Source of the DNA: Xestospongia muta
Lineage: Eukaryota; Porifera; Demospongiae; Haplosclerida; Petrosiidae
Assembly: GCA_963693285.1 (NCBI GenBank)
Contig: OY848918.1
Location: 2,919,876 to 2,983,875, forward strand
Length of the DNA: 64,000 nt
Reading direction: 5' to 3'
Position numbers and translations under genes: made by a program. Below the pieces are notes generated by a model. That model had not been told where the DNA came from and searched no databases. It was given only the letters and a program-made list of their open reading frames with translations. Below are positions 20,227 to 32,535 of the stretch, in pieces (position 1 is the first letter of the stretch; the number at the start of each line of letters is the position of its first letter).

Positions 20227-23172
20227 TACTCCAATATTCTCTAAGAGGTCTACAGGTCAGATTGCACTGGCTAGACAAGGTGGACTATCAGGCTATGAAG
20301 GTCTGTACACCTGTATCATTCCTGATGAGAATAGAGTGAACCAAACACAAGTGGTAGGAGCATACAGAAGTGTTACTTATAATAGCAGTTGTCAGTGACT
20401 GAACTCATGCAGTAATAAAGTGATGATATATCTCACTCTTCTATAGATGGTCCTGATGCAGACTCCTCCATGCAGTTTTCTCTCATCTCCACAAGAGACG
20501 TTAACCCTCCAGTCTTTACTATCACCTTCAATGTCTCTAATGGATCTCCCACTGATGTCATTTGTACAGATGGTGGTAATCCATTCATTATAGCTTTTAG
20601 TGACCTGTTTCATTCGGTTGTGAATGGAACAAGTTTTGTTACACAGGTGATAGTGACAGTGAGGATGAGACAAGATGGTACTTACCAATATACTGTCTCT
20701 AATGCCAGAGTAACTAATGGTCCTGTACCTGGATATAGTGGTCCAATTGCTACAAATAGTAGTAGTACATCACAGCCTATAACTGGTTAGTAAATCACTG
20801 AGTAGTATTGTATATACATTCTCTCTCTCTGTTACAGTTGCTGGTACTCCTACCGGTCTGACTGCTACAAGACTAAACTCAGGTTTGACTCATGTACAAC
20901 TCTCCTCGTCAGGAGTAGCTGGTTATGAGGTGTTCTATCAAATCAGTAATGGTAGTAGTTCTGTTATGAGTGCAGGAACTACCACTAACACAATGTTGAA
21001 TATAACATCAGAGCTAATCATTCTTAATATGTATAACTTCTTTGTAGTATCATATGGCAGTGAGGATAGTACAGTACTACCTAGTGACCATAGTAACAAT
21101 ATCACTGTGACATTTACCAGTGAGTTTATAAATGGAAATATGAAGCAATATTTATTCTTACTTTTTAGAAATCCCTTTTGTCACTTTCACAGTCACTTCA
21201 ATTAATATCACTATTACTATGACATGGATACCACCTTCATTTGCTCCTCAAACATATCAAGTTTATCATCAATGTCGTAGACTTTGTGAACAGATTTTTG
21301 ACCCTACTATAATCTCTGATTCATCAATCTCATCACCATATACATTTACTGGTATTGATCCTGGTACTTACTGTATTGTTGCTCTTAATGGAACATATGG
21401 TAGTGATCAAATTAGCCTGGGTACTACAATTACCACTACACTCTCATCTGGTAAAATATGTTATATTCACAATTATTATATTGTTCTCACATTATCTATA
21501 GCACCCACCTCATCTGTCAGTAGTATCATTATCTCATCAGTTGAGACAAGGTCCATGACTGTCTCATGGGATGAGGTACCTTGCTCTTAACAGAATGGAC
21601 TCATCACTGGTTACTTGCTCTACTACACTAACACAACATTCACAACATTCAGTGACACTGTTAACATCACTGGAGGAGACAACAGACAGTACAACCTCAC
21701 AACACTCACACCTTATACTAACTACACTGTGACAGTAATAGCATATAATGATGCTGGGACTGGACAAGCAAGTAGTGAGGTAATACAACAGACAGGAGAA
21801 GCTGGTAAGTCATTTACTACTGATATATAATGTATTATTGATATACTGTAGAACCTGGTGTGGTATCTGGTCTAATACAAGGTGGTACAGAAATACAAGT
21901 GATCAACATTACATGGAATATACCCACAATACCCAATGGTGTCATTATCATGTATGAGATACATTATAGAGAGTCTAACAGTAATGGTCTATACAATATG
22001 ACTAATAGAACCAAGACACGATACAGTATAGGAAGACTACTACCTAACACTAACTATACCATTGGAGTGAGAGCATATACCAATGTAGGACCAGGAGAAT
22101 GGAGTGATACTCAAATCTCTACCAGTAACATATGTAGGTGTCTTGTCTGCCTTTTTAAATAACTTGTATCTTTTCCTCTATAGTTACAGTTTCTGGTTTT
22201 AATGTAATAAAAATCAGTGACAACAATGTTAACAATGAGACTATATTTTATGATCCTGTTCACATAAATGCTATTAAAGTTAATGAAACAGCAACAAAAT
22301 ATACTATAGATGGTCTATATCCTTCTCTCAATTATACCTTTTCTGGATACATTATGGATTTATTTAACAACACAAAGGATCAGGACTATGTCACATTTTG
22401 TAAGTTAATTATTATGTATAATGATTCATTATCTCTATAATACATGTATATAGCAACCTATCATGTCCAAGGACTCACTCTACAGTACTACTCTGATAAT
22501 GGATTAGTTGTTGTAGAGTGTAGGTTCGCTGAGAGATCTACTGCTGATGGATGTCATGTGATATTTAGAGAATCTTCCAAAGGAACTGTGAAGTCTATTT
22601 ATATGAGTAAATCCAGTATAGAGGAGAGTACAGTATACCAGTATATAACCCTACCAGTTAATGGAAACTATACTGTGACAGCTCATGATATAGTAGATGG
22701 TACTATTATAACTAACTCATCTGTTGTGTACCCTCAAGTACTGGAGTATGTTTTACTATTACCATCTCCTACTCAAACTGTTATTACTATCAGTAAGTAG
22801 TATATTTTACTGTTCTGTAGTATACTATATCATTGTAGGAACAACATCAAATGATATGGTAGTTACTGACATTACTGGATCTACCAATGTTACTACCACT
22901 AATATAATTATATCTGTAGAACCTACTTTTGGAATATCTAATTGTAAGTTTACTATAATTTATGTATCATATTGACTGTGTGTGTTTTAGCTGTAAGGAT
23001 TCTCTATTTGATTGTTATTGGTATATTAGTTGGTGTTGTAGCTGTTGAGAATGCATTATTGATAACAGGAATAATTATTTGTGCTTGTTATTGCTGGAGA
23101 AAGAGGAAGAAATCTAAAAAACTCGACAAAAATATAAAGGATTTACCTCAAGATACATATCAGATCTGTTAG
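20227..23172 (+). pseudogene. Chimeric receptor, two-Ig type front and single-Ig type back
   Basis: The front matches the gene at 3.0 kb: partial Ig 1 (20227-20395, no start exon), Ig 2 (20447-20785), FN3 (20838-21119), FN3 (21169-21450), FN3 (21502-21804, in-frame TAA at 21588-21590), FN3 (21852-22124). Exon 22190-22399 begins as the 4407 exon (SGFNVIKI) and switches at about 22222 to the FN3-2 exon of the 10.5-kb gene (NVNNETIFYDPV) with no frame loss. It continues as FN3-3 (22454-22792), stalk (22839-22943) and TM (22991-23172), which stops early in the tail. The missing start and the TAA argue against function, but most of the frame is kept, so decay is recent. Confidence 0.8.
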
Positions 23173-24180
23173 CTGACAATATAATTCATGATGTATGTTA
23201 CTTCAATAATAGTACTAACAATATATCATAGATTTTTCATGTATTAATATTAACAATGTTGTGCATTGATCATAATTGTTACTGTTCTGGTTCCTGACAG
23301 TACATTATTAATATAATTGCCTTCTTTTTACTACAAGGAGAGGATGATCATTAAGATGAAGACAACACATCCTCATCAGACGCTTTTTGATGAAAATACC
23401 TTTATATAATTTATGTGTTTGAAGTTACCTTTTTTAAGCCTAAACGTCTATCTCTGTTTAAGTATTTATAAAATCAGTGCTCATGTCTTGAAGTTGATTG
23501 TTAGATTGCATTATATACATGTCAAGCAGAAAATATTAGACATCATTATGATGTTGGGTGTTAAGGTTTTATGTTTTTGTAGCTCAAGAAAGTTCTTTTG
23601 TATACAAGTTGGGTAAATTATAAATTTATTTTCAATAACGAATCCTATGCTTTTATGATGATCTGTCACTATGTACTAAATGTCCATTAAAAATAATGAT
23701 ATTTATTGTAACTGTCTTGGGAGCTGAGTGTGAATTGTTAACTGTCATGATTATGATTAATGTACTACAGGGTGGGGCTAAATACAAGCCAAAAACATTG
23801 ACATCATGAGGACAATGATGTAGATAATAATATCGAAGAAACATTGAAAGACCAAGTTAATAAATCAATCGTAAGACCAACAAAATTATAATTGAAAAAG
23901 TTGTACTATAACTGTTTTGGAAGGTGTTGATTTTACAGTGAAACACAGACTGAAGGGTAAATGGGTAGTAGTGTCTGTGGAATGAATACAGAATGGAAGA
24001 GATTAAAATTTAAAGGCAGAGAAACAAGCTAACAAATGTTGAAAGCAAGATCAGTCAGCTAATGATTCAATGAGTCTATTATTGGTTTGACAAATTCTGA
24101 CCTTGAAGTTTGGCATAGCTCTTTATGTTTCTATGTAATTATAGAATGAACATTAGTTTTATCTAATTATTTTTCACTTT
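23173..24180. other. Spacer after the chimera, partly duplicated from 12.4-13.1 kb
   Basis: Compared with 12400-13080 it carries about 390 extra bases (about 23190-23580). A tail-like acceptor near 23336 leads to GEDDH and a stop. No gene was recognised in the extra segment. Confidence 0.5.
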
Positions 24181-24471
24181 ATTGTCACTAGTCATGTTAA
24201 ATTCACCTGGGACTTTTGTGAAGCTGTTCAAAAAATTCGAATGTCTCTGATCAGGCATCTGTTACTTATGACTATGATAAAATGCCATATATCTTAATAA
24301 AAGAAAAGAACTATATACCTCTAGCTCCACTCAATAGAAACATTTTCAGAACTGATATTGATAATACTAGTACTAACAAGTAAATTATATATATATATAT
24401 ATATAAGTTAATAAATTTTTTATGTCTTGTCAACATTTTGACCTACAGGCCACAACATTGAAAGTATAGGT

Positions 24472-24540
<69 letters not shown>

Positions 24541-24880
24541 AAATTGGTTAATTTTATTGTGTTAGGAGTCAAAGGGACAAGATTTGATTAATCCTGTTAG
24601 TTATGTTAAATTGCCCTGGATCTATTACTGGAGTAATAACAACACACCTTCCATAGGAAGAAAATGGTCTCAGGGATGTTAGAAACTACTATATATCATT
24701 AATTTTCACTCTAGACTTAACTATAGAAATAGAGGAAGCTTGTAGCCATGGGGTCAATGAGCAGTATCTCTTGCCTTGTTACAATGATAGATCAATAATA
24801 GGGTCACCACCAAAGATGAAAGAAGCATCCAACTCAATCTAGGTCGACCTCTCACAACTGTATTCTTCAACCAGACTGTA
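24181..24880 (+). pseudogene. Inverted copy of the relic receptor at 13.3-14.6 kb
   Basis: The sequence from 24186 to 24690 matches the reverse complement of 14150-14600. At 24705-24790 it reads LDLTIEIEEACSH and NEQYLLPCYND, matching the distinctive tail of that relic. The TM segment is missing between the two parts. Two TA microsatellites lie inside (about 24384-24408 and 24470-24537). Confidence 0.55.
24470..24537. repeat. TA microsatellite
   Basis: An almost uninterrupted (TA)n run. A shorter run lies at about 24384-24408. Confidence 0.9.
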
Positions 24881-25396
24881 TTAGATTCTTTTCCTGATTC
24901 AACAAATCAAGAGAAATCTGATGATTCAACACACACACATACATACACATATATATAGAATATAGGTAATAGTAATAGTGGTCTTAGTTTATAAGATATA
25001 TTGATGAATTGTAGTACCTTCTAGATATAGACCAACAATATCGATAAACTCATTAGTTTTAAAGCCTATGACTCCTCCTTAAGGTGTTAGGACCAAAATG
25101 AATGTGTAGATAGCTAGAACTGTATGATAGATAGTAAATGTTAAAGTTATTATTGTTCATGTCAGAGTATTATTTGAGCTTGTACTACAAGTACTCTACT
25201 CAAACAGTAGATAGTTGTAGGAATGAAAGTTAAGTATGAATACAGGAGAATAGTAAGAAACCCTGGTGTCAATTCAAAAAACAGTTAATATTTATTACAC
25301 CATTATTAAATCAAAGAAAATGTAATGTACAAAGAATTATAAAAATATTTATTCAACTTGCATAATATAATTATGTAACAAAATGTGAAGTCAATA
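24881..25396. other. 3' flank of a minus-strand receptor copy
   Basis: Homologous to 16200-16790. It also holds a short CA/CATA tract near 24930-24955. No gene was recognised. Confidence 0.45.
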
Positions 25397-26040
25397 TTAA
25401 TGTGATGTTGATACTATTATATTTTCACAGTCAGCAGTATATGTCCTACTAGGTTGTACTGTTATATACGATGGATTACTTTCTAACTCCACTCTTCTAC
25501 TTCTATTCTCTAATATGTTCACTATAATGTTATTATTATGAATAATGATAATAATAATACATGAAGTTAAATAATATAGTTTACCTTCCTCATATGCAGG
25601 ATTACAAGACATAGCTTTTTGATCAACTAACAGAATTATATATGAAAATATTAGTATATAACCACTCTCTCATACCTCCAACTTCATATTGTTGTCTCTT
25701 CTTCTTTCTCCAATATACAGTAATACTAGTAGCTATCACTATTATAGCAATAACAATTATTACTACAATACTGACTGTACTACTAGTAATAGTAACGAGG
25801 ATGAACACAGACTGATTGGTAGCTGTACTTAATACAGATCTGATAAAATATTAATATTTATTAAGGATATATTTACTTGAAAAAATAGTAGGTTCTACTG
25901 AGAGTACTGATGTCATTATCAAAGTTATACCAGCTGTACTGGTGATATCACTGATCAACACAGAGACTGTGGTCTTATTATTTAATATAATACCTAGTAA
26001 TATAGAACTATAAATATTAGTTAGTATAAAGTACTTACTG
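25397..26040 (-). pseudogene. Receptor 3' end only
   Basis: Minus-strand order: stalk (about 25992-25880), TM exon (about 25826-25674; VIAIIVIATSITVYW), first tail exon with NPAYEEG (about 25625-25583) and last tail exon (about 25505-25397) with NPSYITV. The final tyrosine motif is changed from DYENI to DCENI, so the ITAM-like pair is lost. FN3-3 is replaced at about 26040 by a satellite array, and no upstream exons exist. Confidence 0.75.
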
Positions 26041-26066
26041 GTAGTAACAACAGTATCAGTAAGTAA

Positions 26067-26344
26067 ACATATACTGGTAATATTACTGACATATCTAATA
26101 TACTACTAGTGGACATATACTGGTATTATTACTGATATATCTAATATACTACCAGTGGACATATACTGGTAATATTACTGATATATCTAATATACTACCA
26201 ATAGACATGTACTGGTAATATTACTGATATATCTAATATATTACCTATGGACATGTACTGGTAATATTACTGATATATCTAATATATTACCTATGGACAT
26301 ATACTAGTGATGTTACTGATATATCTAATATACTACCAGTGGAT
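26067..26344. repeat. 46-bp tandem repeat, about 6 copies
   Basis: Units start with ACATATACTGGTAATATTAC at 26067, 26113, 26159, 26205, 26251 and 26297, an exact 46-bp period. Two more units occur at about 42650-42740 in a homologous duplicated spacer. Confidence 0.95.
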
Positions 26345-28020
26345 GTATATACTTGTTAATATAATTAATAGTACTTGGGTCAGGTTATTGTCATTTGTAT
26401 TTTGGATTTATTAATTTACTTCAGAGTACAGGTATTAAAACTTTAATAATAGTTTGCAGATATATAAATAATAGTACATTAATATTAGCCATCTATCTTG
26501 CAGACCAGCAGCTATCTTTTATACTTGTATTAACTATTAATACTACAGTATCATAAAGTATGTTTATATGTTAGTCTTTTAACTTCAGGTAATATAGCAC
26601 TTAATGACAGGACACCTAATATAAAGAATAATATTAGTTAATATAATATTATATTATGTACCTAATATAAAGGACAATATTAGTTAATATAATATTATAT
26701 TATGTACCTAATATAAAAGACAATATTAGTTAATATGATATTATACTATGTACCTAGTGTGGTTTGAAGATCAGAGATCAGAGAATAAAATGATGGAAAG
26801 AAATGATGACAAAGAGAGAGACATTCCATTATCCTAGAACATAACTATATTTAAGACATTTTCCTTCATACAATCATCTACTCCATTCATACACTCTGTC
26901 CATTCATTAATCCCTTCACTCCATTCATCCATTACCACTTACTCATCATAAGAGAGGTCACCATATTGTTGACATGTCTTAACATAGAGTTGATGATTTT
27001 TATAACTTGATAATTTCTCTAATGACATCACTATTGTCTGCCATGAACTACTACTATGTCCACCTGATATATAAATATATCAATTATATTTAAGTGAATT
27101 AAGACATTGATGAAGTTGTCTTTACTGATAATATACTATTAATAATACCTGTTAATTTATTCAGTTGTTTATAAGCAGTATTAGATTCATGAAGTTGATG
27201 ATATGTTAGTGCTGATAACCAACTATATTTACTATCAAACAAAATTGTTAGGACCACTTTTAACTTGATAATGAGCAAACATAGCTAATAACGAGGCACT
27301 TAGTCATAGGGATATTAATTAATTTCAATTATTATACAGAGGTTCATACATCATATAAATATCTAAAACAGCTCATTAACCTGTATATATTATACATTAA
27401 AACTGAATATCAATTCTATGTTATTATTGGAGGACATATTATATTAACATAGATAATTGTAATCAGATAATCATTATTATAAATTCATACTTTTACAATA
27501 TTCTGTTCATACTTCCTTCACACATTCAACTGTATATAGAATATAGATATTAGTAACAGTGGTCTTAGTTTATAAAATATATTGATAAATTATAATACCA
27601 TTTTTAAATACACCAACAATATTAATAAACCACATTAGTTTTAAAGCTTATGACTCCTTCTTCAGGTATTATGACAGAAATGAATTTGTAGATACCTAGG
27701 ATATATAGGAAATGTTAAAGTTGTTAGTGATCATGTCTTGTAGTATTGTCTGAGTTTGTAGTATAAGTACTCAACTCAAAAAGTGGATAGTGGTAGGATT
27801 GAAAGTTATGTAAATTATGTAATATGAATACAACTGAATAGTAGGAATGTTTAATGTCAATTCAAAATAAAGTTAATATTTTTCATAATAACAGCAATAT
27901 TAAAAGAAAGGAAATTTATTATACATAGAATAGCAATAAATAATGAATTGAGCTTTTATAATAAAATTATGTAACAAAAACTTTAAAGAAATTAATATCA
28001 ATGTGATTATAATATTGCAT
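26345..28020. other. Long spacer between receptor fragments
   Basis: Mostly noncoding. It matches 42740-43900 in order, so it is a segmental duplicate. It carries a second 46-bp repeat at 26614-26751. Short ATTCA/CATTCATCC tracts lie near 26870-26930. No gene was seen. Confidence 0.5.
26614..26751. repeat. Second 46-bp tandem repeat, 3 copies
   Basis: Units start with ACCTAATATAAAG at 26614, 26660 and 26706, and a final partial unit starts at 26752. The period is 46 bp, as in the nearby array, but the unit sequence is different. Confidence 0.9.
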
Positions 28021-28365
28021 TTTCATAGTCAGCAGTACATGTCCTACTAGGTTGTACTGTTATATATGATGGATTACTCTCTAACTCCACTCTTCTACTT
28101 CTCATCTCTAATCTGTTCATTATAATGTATAAATGATAATAATACATGATGAAATTAAACAATATAGTTTACCTTCCTCATATGCAGGATTATGAGTGAT
28201 AGCTTTATGATCAACTATATACATTTCTATATGAAAATATTAGTTTATAATTACTCCACCTTTTACCTCCAATTTCATGTTGCTGTTTCTTCTTTCTTCT
28301 TCCTCCAATATACAGTAAGCTCTCTCTGAGTGTATTGATGTCATCCTCAAAGTTATACCAGCTCT
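28021..28365 (-). pseudogene. Receptor tail and partial stalk, minus strand
   Basis: Last tail exon with NPSYITV and DYEN (about 28110-28015), first tail exon with NPAYEEG (about 28215-28175), and only the end of the TM exon (to about 28318). This is joined directly to a piece of stalk, so the membrane helix is deleted. Confidence 0.7.
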
Positions 28366-28604
28366 AATCAAATCATATGGTTGCTAGGGACACTACTGAA
28401 ATTACTGATATTATTACTACAACTATAATGGCATCTGTAGAACCTATTAGTGAAATATCTAATTGTAAGTTTAATATAATTATTATAATTATCATATTGA
28501 CAGTTTGTGCTGTAGCTTTAGAGAATCTCTATTTGATGATTACTGGTATATTGTTATTGTTTGTGAAGGAGGAAAAATTTATTAACCTCAATAAAAGTAT
28601 ATAA
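28366..28604 (+). pseudogene. Receptor stalk and short TM fragment, plus strand
   Basis: Begins within the stalk (DTTEITDIITTTIMAS), with donor near 28464. The TM exon follows at about 28518-28604. The helix is shortened to LYLMITGILLLF before KEEKFINLNKSI and a stop. It abuts an opposite-strand stalk at about 28366-28378. Confidence 0.65.
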
Positions 28605-29471
28605 TATTATTATATATAACAGTAATACTTTATCTTTTGAGCAATCAATCATCTCTCTAGAGCAAGATACATGACAAGTTAAGTTAACTAGTCCTACTAT
28701 ACCTCTTAATTGTTATTAAATATGTCAATTCACTAAGTGGTATTAAATAATATGTAAAAGATGTATTATAACATTTTGATGTTGTCTATTAAATGTAAAT
28801 ATATTCATAGTTCCTGTTCTGGGACCTGAGTGTACATTATTAATAGTTATAAAATATCTTCTTTTACTACAGGGTGGGGCTGACTCTATAAAAAGGATTA
28901 TAACATTATATTAAATAAATAAATGTTATTAAATAGTTTATGCAAACCAGTAAGAGTTTATCAGCTGTGAAAAATACAGTGAGTAAATATAATACATATA
29001 CTGTATGTACTATATACTATATATATATATATGTATGTATATATTAATATGAGACAAACAATAAAACATACAAATCAGATCATTGTATGAAAAAGACAGA
29101 CCAACAAACATCATTAGACAGTAACATATACTAGTACTAAAACTTTACTAGAATTACATCAACTATAGATGGTAAACTTGTAATGATCACAACTTATAGC
29201 TGTAATATTATCTATGTAGTATAAATACTCCACTAATAAGTTAACAGTAGTAATAATGAAAGTTGAACTATTATTGGAGTGATTGTGGTCAATGATTCTA
29301 TACTGAAGCATATAGAGTCATAATTTCTATTGTCATATCAAAAGCAGTTATCATAACACTGGTATTATTAATAGAAAAGAAGATTTGATATTACGAGAAT
29401 AACAACAAATATTGTTTTGAACTATACTTCGAATAATAGAGTTATGTAATAGAACTTTAGTGAAATCAATA
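28605..29471. other. Convergent spacer, third copy
   Basis: A degraded version of the 5938-7079 spacer with a tail-like acceptor (CTACAG then GGTGGGGCTGAC, near 28872). The coding-like remnant is shortened and half of the ACTAGT hairpin is lost. No gene. Confidence 0.5.
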
Positions 29472-31697
29472 TTAATGTGATGTTGATACTATTATATTTT
29501 CATAGTCAGCAGTACATGTCCTACTAGGTTGTACTGTTATATATGATGGATTACTTTCTAACTCCACTCTTCTACTTCTCATTTCAAGTATATGTACTAT
29601 AAATATATATAATGATAATAATAATGAAGTTAAACAATATAGTTTACCTTCCTCATATGCAGGATTATGTGTAATAGAATATACTATATAGAATTATAGG
29701 AAAATATTAGTTTATAAGATTCTTTCTTACCTCCAACTTCATGTTGTTGTCTTTTCTTCTTCCTATAGTATACAGTAATACTAGTATCTATCACTATTAT
29801 AACAATAAAATTATTACTACAATACTGACTGTACTACTAGTAATAGCAATGAAGATGAACACAGACTGATTGGTAGCTGTACTTAACACAGATCTGATAA
29901 AATATTAATATTTATTAATAAAATATTTACTTGAAAAAATATTAGGTTCTACTGAGTGTACTGATGTCATCGTTAAAGTTATACCAGCTATACTAGTGAT
30001 ATCACTGATCAACCCAGAGACTTTGGTTTTATTATTTAATATTATACCTAGTAATATGGAATTGTACATATTAGTTAGTATAATAGTACTTACTAATATT
30101 AATAACAGTCTCAGTAGGAGATGGTAATAGTAAGATATACTCCAGTACTTGTGGATACACAACAGATGGGTTAGTTATAATAGTACCATCTACTATGTCA
30201 TGAGCTGTCACAGTATAGTTACCACTAACTGGTAGAGTTATATACTGGTATACTGTACTCTCCTCTATACTGGATTTACTCATATTAATTGAGTTGACAG
30301 TTCCTTTAGAAGACTCTCTAAATATCACATGACATCCATTAGCAGTAGATCTCTCAGCAAACCTACATTCTACAACAACTGATCCATTATCAGAGTAGTA
30401 CTGTAGAATGAGTCCTTGAACATGGTAGGTTGCTGTATGAAGAAATGTAGATTTATAATAAGATGGTAAATTTGTTAACTCACTAAACATGATACAATCT
30501 TGGTCTTTCGTGTTGTTAAAATAGTCTGTGATATATACAGTAAAATTGTAGTTATTAAATGGATCCAGACCAGTAATATTATAACAGATAATGACATCAT
30601 CATTATTAGTAGTGTTTCCAATATATTGAAGATGATAAGTTGTCACAATATTGTTATATTCAGTTGTACCAAATAACAGACTATTACACAGTCTAGGTGT
30701 ACCATTGACCTTGAAATAATAAAAGTTTATTCCAAATTTCTGTAAATACAATACTGTACCTTTAACCTGAACTGTGTAGTGACAACGGTGTCAGTGTCAA
30801 TAAATATTACAGTATAAGTTTGTATTTCAACTGTATAATCTTTGATGGAGCATAATTTATTTTTTTGGTGATGTTATGTAACTTACTTCCAGAATATTCT
30901 TTTGTTGAACTAACATCAATTGAAGTATATTGTTCAATAAATGCAGTTACTGTAACAGTATAAATATCACAGATTGTGAAGTTATTAGAAAATCCATTAT
31001 AAAAAGTATCAGTTGTATTAATATTTACTAATAGAGAACTATCTTTACTCTTAACATAAATATGATATGTTGGGATACTCCCTTTTGGAATATCAATAGA
31101 ATAAAATGATGGAGGAGACCAGGTTATTGAAAGACTATTCACTATCAAAATTACTAGAGCCTCAACAGATGAAATACCTAAAGAAGTAGATATTTAATAC
31201 TATACTTCAATAATATAAGTTTGCATTTTAATAGCACTAGCTTGATCAAGCAAACATTAAAAATGACAATACTGCTCATACCTTTGATGGTCAATGTAGC
31301 TCCTTTTTGCTTTAAACCATAGGGATTGAAATTAATCAAATTACACTCAATACTTATCCTATCATTAATAGGTACTGCTCTTATAGTTAGTACTGATGAC
31401 CACACATCAACTGATATATTGTTAGTAGTTACTGATATCTCTCTGTCTTGATTACTGGGATCAGTGAGTAGATTACTACCTACAGTCCATGAGAGTATAT
31501 CTCCTGTACCCACACAAGTAAAGTTAGCCAATGTATAAAGTGGAGCAGACACTGATGAAGGAGCTACTGTGATATCTACAATATATTATACGTTTATATA
31601 CGCACTAGAAGTGATCTTTAAAAAACTTACTAGCTCCTTTTATTGACCAAATAATGAAGAGCAAAATAAAAGTAGTCCTTATGATGATCTCATCCAT
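29472..31697 (-). pseudogene. Full-length Ig-FN3 receptor with a 1-nt deletion in the TM exon
   Basis: Minus-strand exons: 31697-31631 signal peptide (MDEIIIRTTFILLFIIW), 31575-31282 Ig, 31177-30887 FN3-1, 30839-30760 plus 30709-30484 FN3-2, 30432-30094 FN3-3, 30047-29931 stalk, 29876-29731 TM, 29683-29648 and about 29590-29472 tail. Extracellular exons are all open. The TM exon is 146 nt instead of 147: one base is missing near 29814, and the frame stops inside the helix after VVIILLL. The downstream tail still shows NPAYEEG, NPSYITV and DYENI. The loss is probably recent. The product, if made, would have a truncated membrane segment. A sequencing error must be excluded. Confidence 0.82.
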
Positions 31698-31859
31698 TCG
31701 ATTCGCGAGTAAATTTGTGCTAAAATTAATGACTCGAGGGTGGTGACTGACGATAATTGCTTTGTGGGCTATTATTTTATTATACAAGTGAATAAAAAAC
31801 ATTTTCTAAAAATGAAGTAAATGTAGAGATGACTAGTTTCAATCTAATACAAAGAATGC

Positions 31860-32095
31860 AAACAAGATAAAGTATATTTCCTGTGCCCACACAAGTAAAG
31901 TTAGCCAGTGTGTAATGTTGAGCAGACATTGATGAAGGAGATATTGTGATATCTACAATATAATAGAAATAAATTCATGGAAATTGCCCATGAACTTACT
32001 ACTTCTTTTTACAGATATAATAATCAGAAGGAAGACAAGTCAAACTTCCTTTAATTAAGATAACTTTATATCTATTCGGCAGTGAAAAGGCTATT
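31860..32095 (-). pseudogene. Start-exon and partial Ig relic
   Basis: A minus-strand signal-peptide-like exon (about 32080-31998) and the first 90 nt of an Ig exon (about 31958-31870; DITISPSSMSA, YTLANFTCVGTG) resemble the gene at 52.2-54.5 kb. The exon has internal changes that break its frame, and the rest of the gene is absent. It lies between the divergent genes at 31697 and 32536. Confidence 0.65.
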
Positions 32096-32535
32096 ACTCA
32101 TGAATCCCCCATTATAGTAGAAACCACAGGAAGTATGTGGTGCAATTTGATTTAATTAAAGTAGATATTGACTTAACAACTTTGTCATTTAGTAATACAG
32201 AAACAAGGACAAAGTATAAATTGAAAATATCACTTACAAATACTTGGATATGTGTATAGCTGTTAATGTATACAGATTTTAGTCTACTTGTAAAAGATAT
32301 GCAGCCATAGATTAACTTTATACAAAGAAAATAGAAGGTATTAGCATGTATAGAAGGTATTGCTTACTCTATATTCATCTAAAGTAGGTCTTCAATTATT
32401 ATTATTTGTTGATTGAAGCAAAGAGTGGATCTTGGTTGTGTAGCAATTTTATATGACAATGACTATCATTATAATATCGTAAATATAATTATGACTTTCC
32501 ATTTTGAGAATAGATTATTGCAAGGGCTGCAAACT
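32096..32535. promoter_or_regulatory. Upstream region of the long-tailed receptor
   Basis: The stretch up to the start codon at 32536 holds the conserved 19-mer at 32492-32510. The part next to the relic (about 32095-32150) matches the upstream flank at 54.47-54.55 kb. No coding exon was found. Confidence 0.45.
32492..32510 (+). promoter_or_regulatory. Conserved upstream motif, copy 2
   Basis: TGACTTTCCATTTTGAGAA, identical to 10396-10414, ends 25 bp before the start codon at 32536. That position is short for a core promoter, so it may lie in the 5' UTR. Confidence 0.5.

Noticed and set aside
20392..20688. 98-codon minus-strand ORF, similar to one at 3625-3846
   Set aside because: Both are antisense to Ig 2 exons and are similar to each other only because the exons are paralogs.
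22724..22975. 83-codon plus-strand ORF across an intron
   Set aside because: Out of frame with FN3-3 and the stalk, and it crosses good splice sites.
26067..26344. CRISPR-like array
   Set aside because: The 46-bp units are contiguous, without unique spacers, and the window is eukaryotic.
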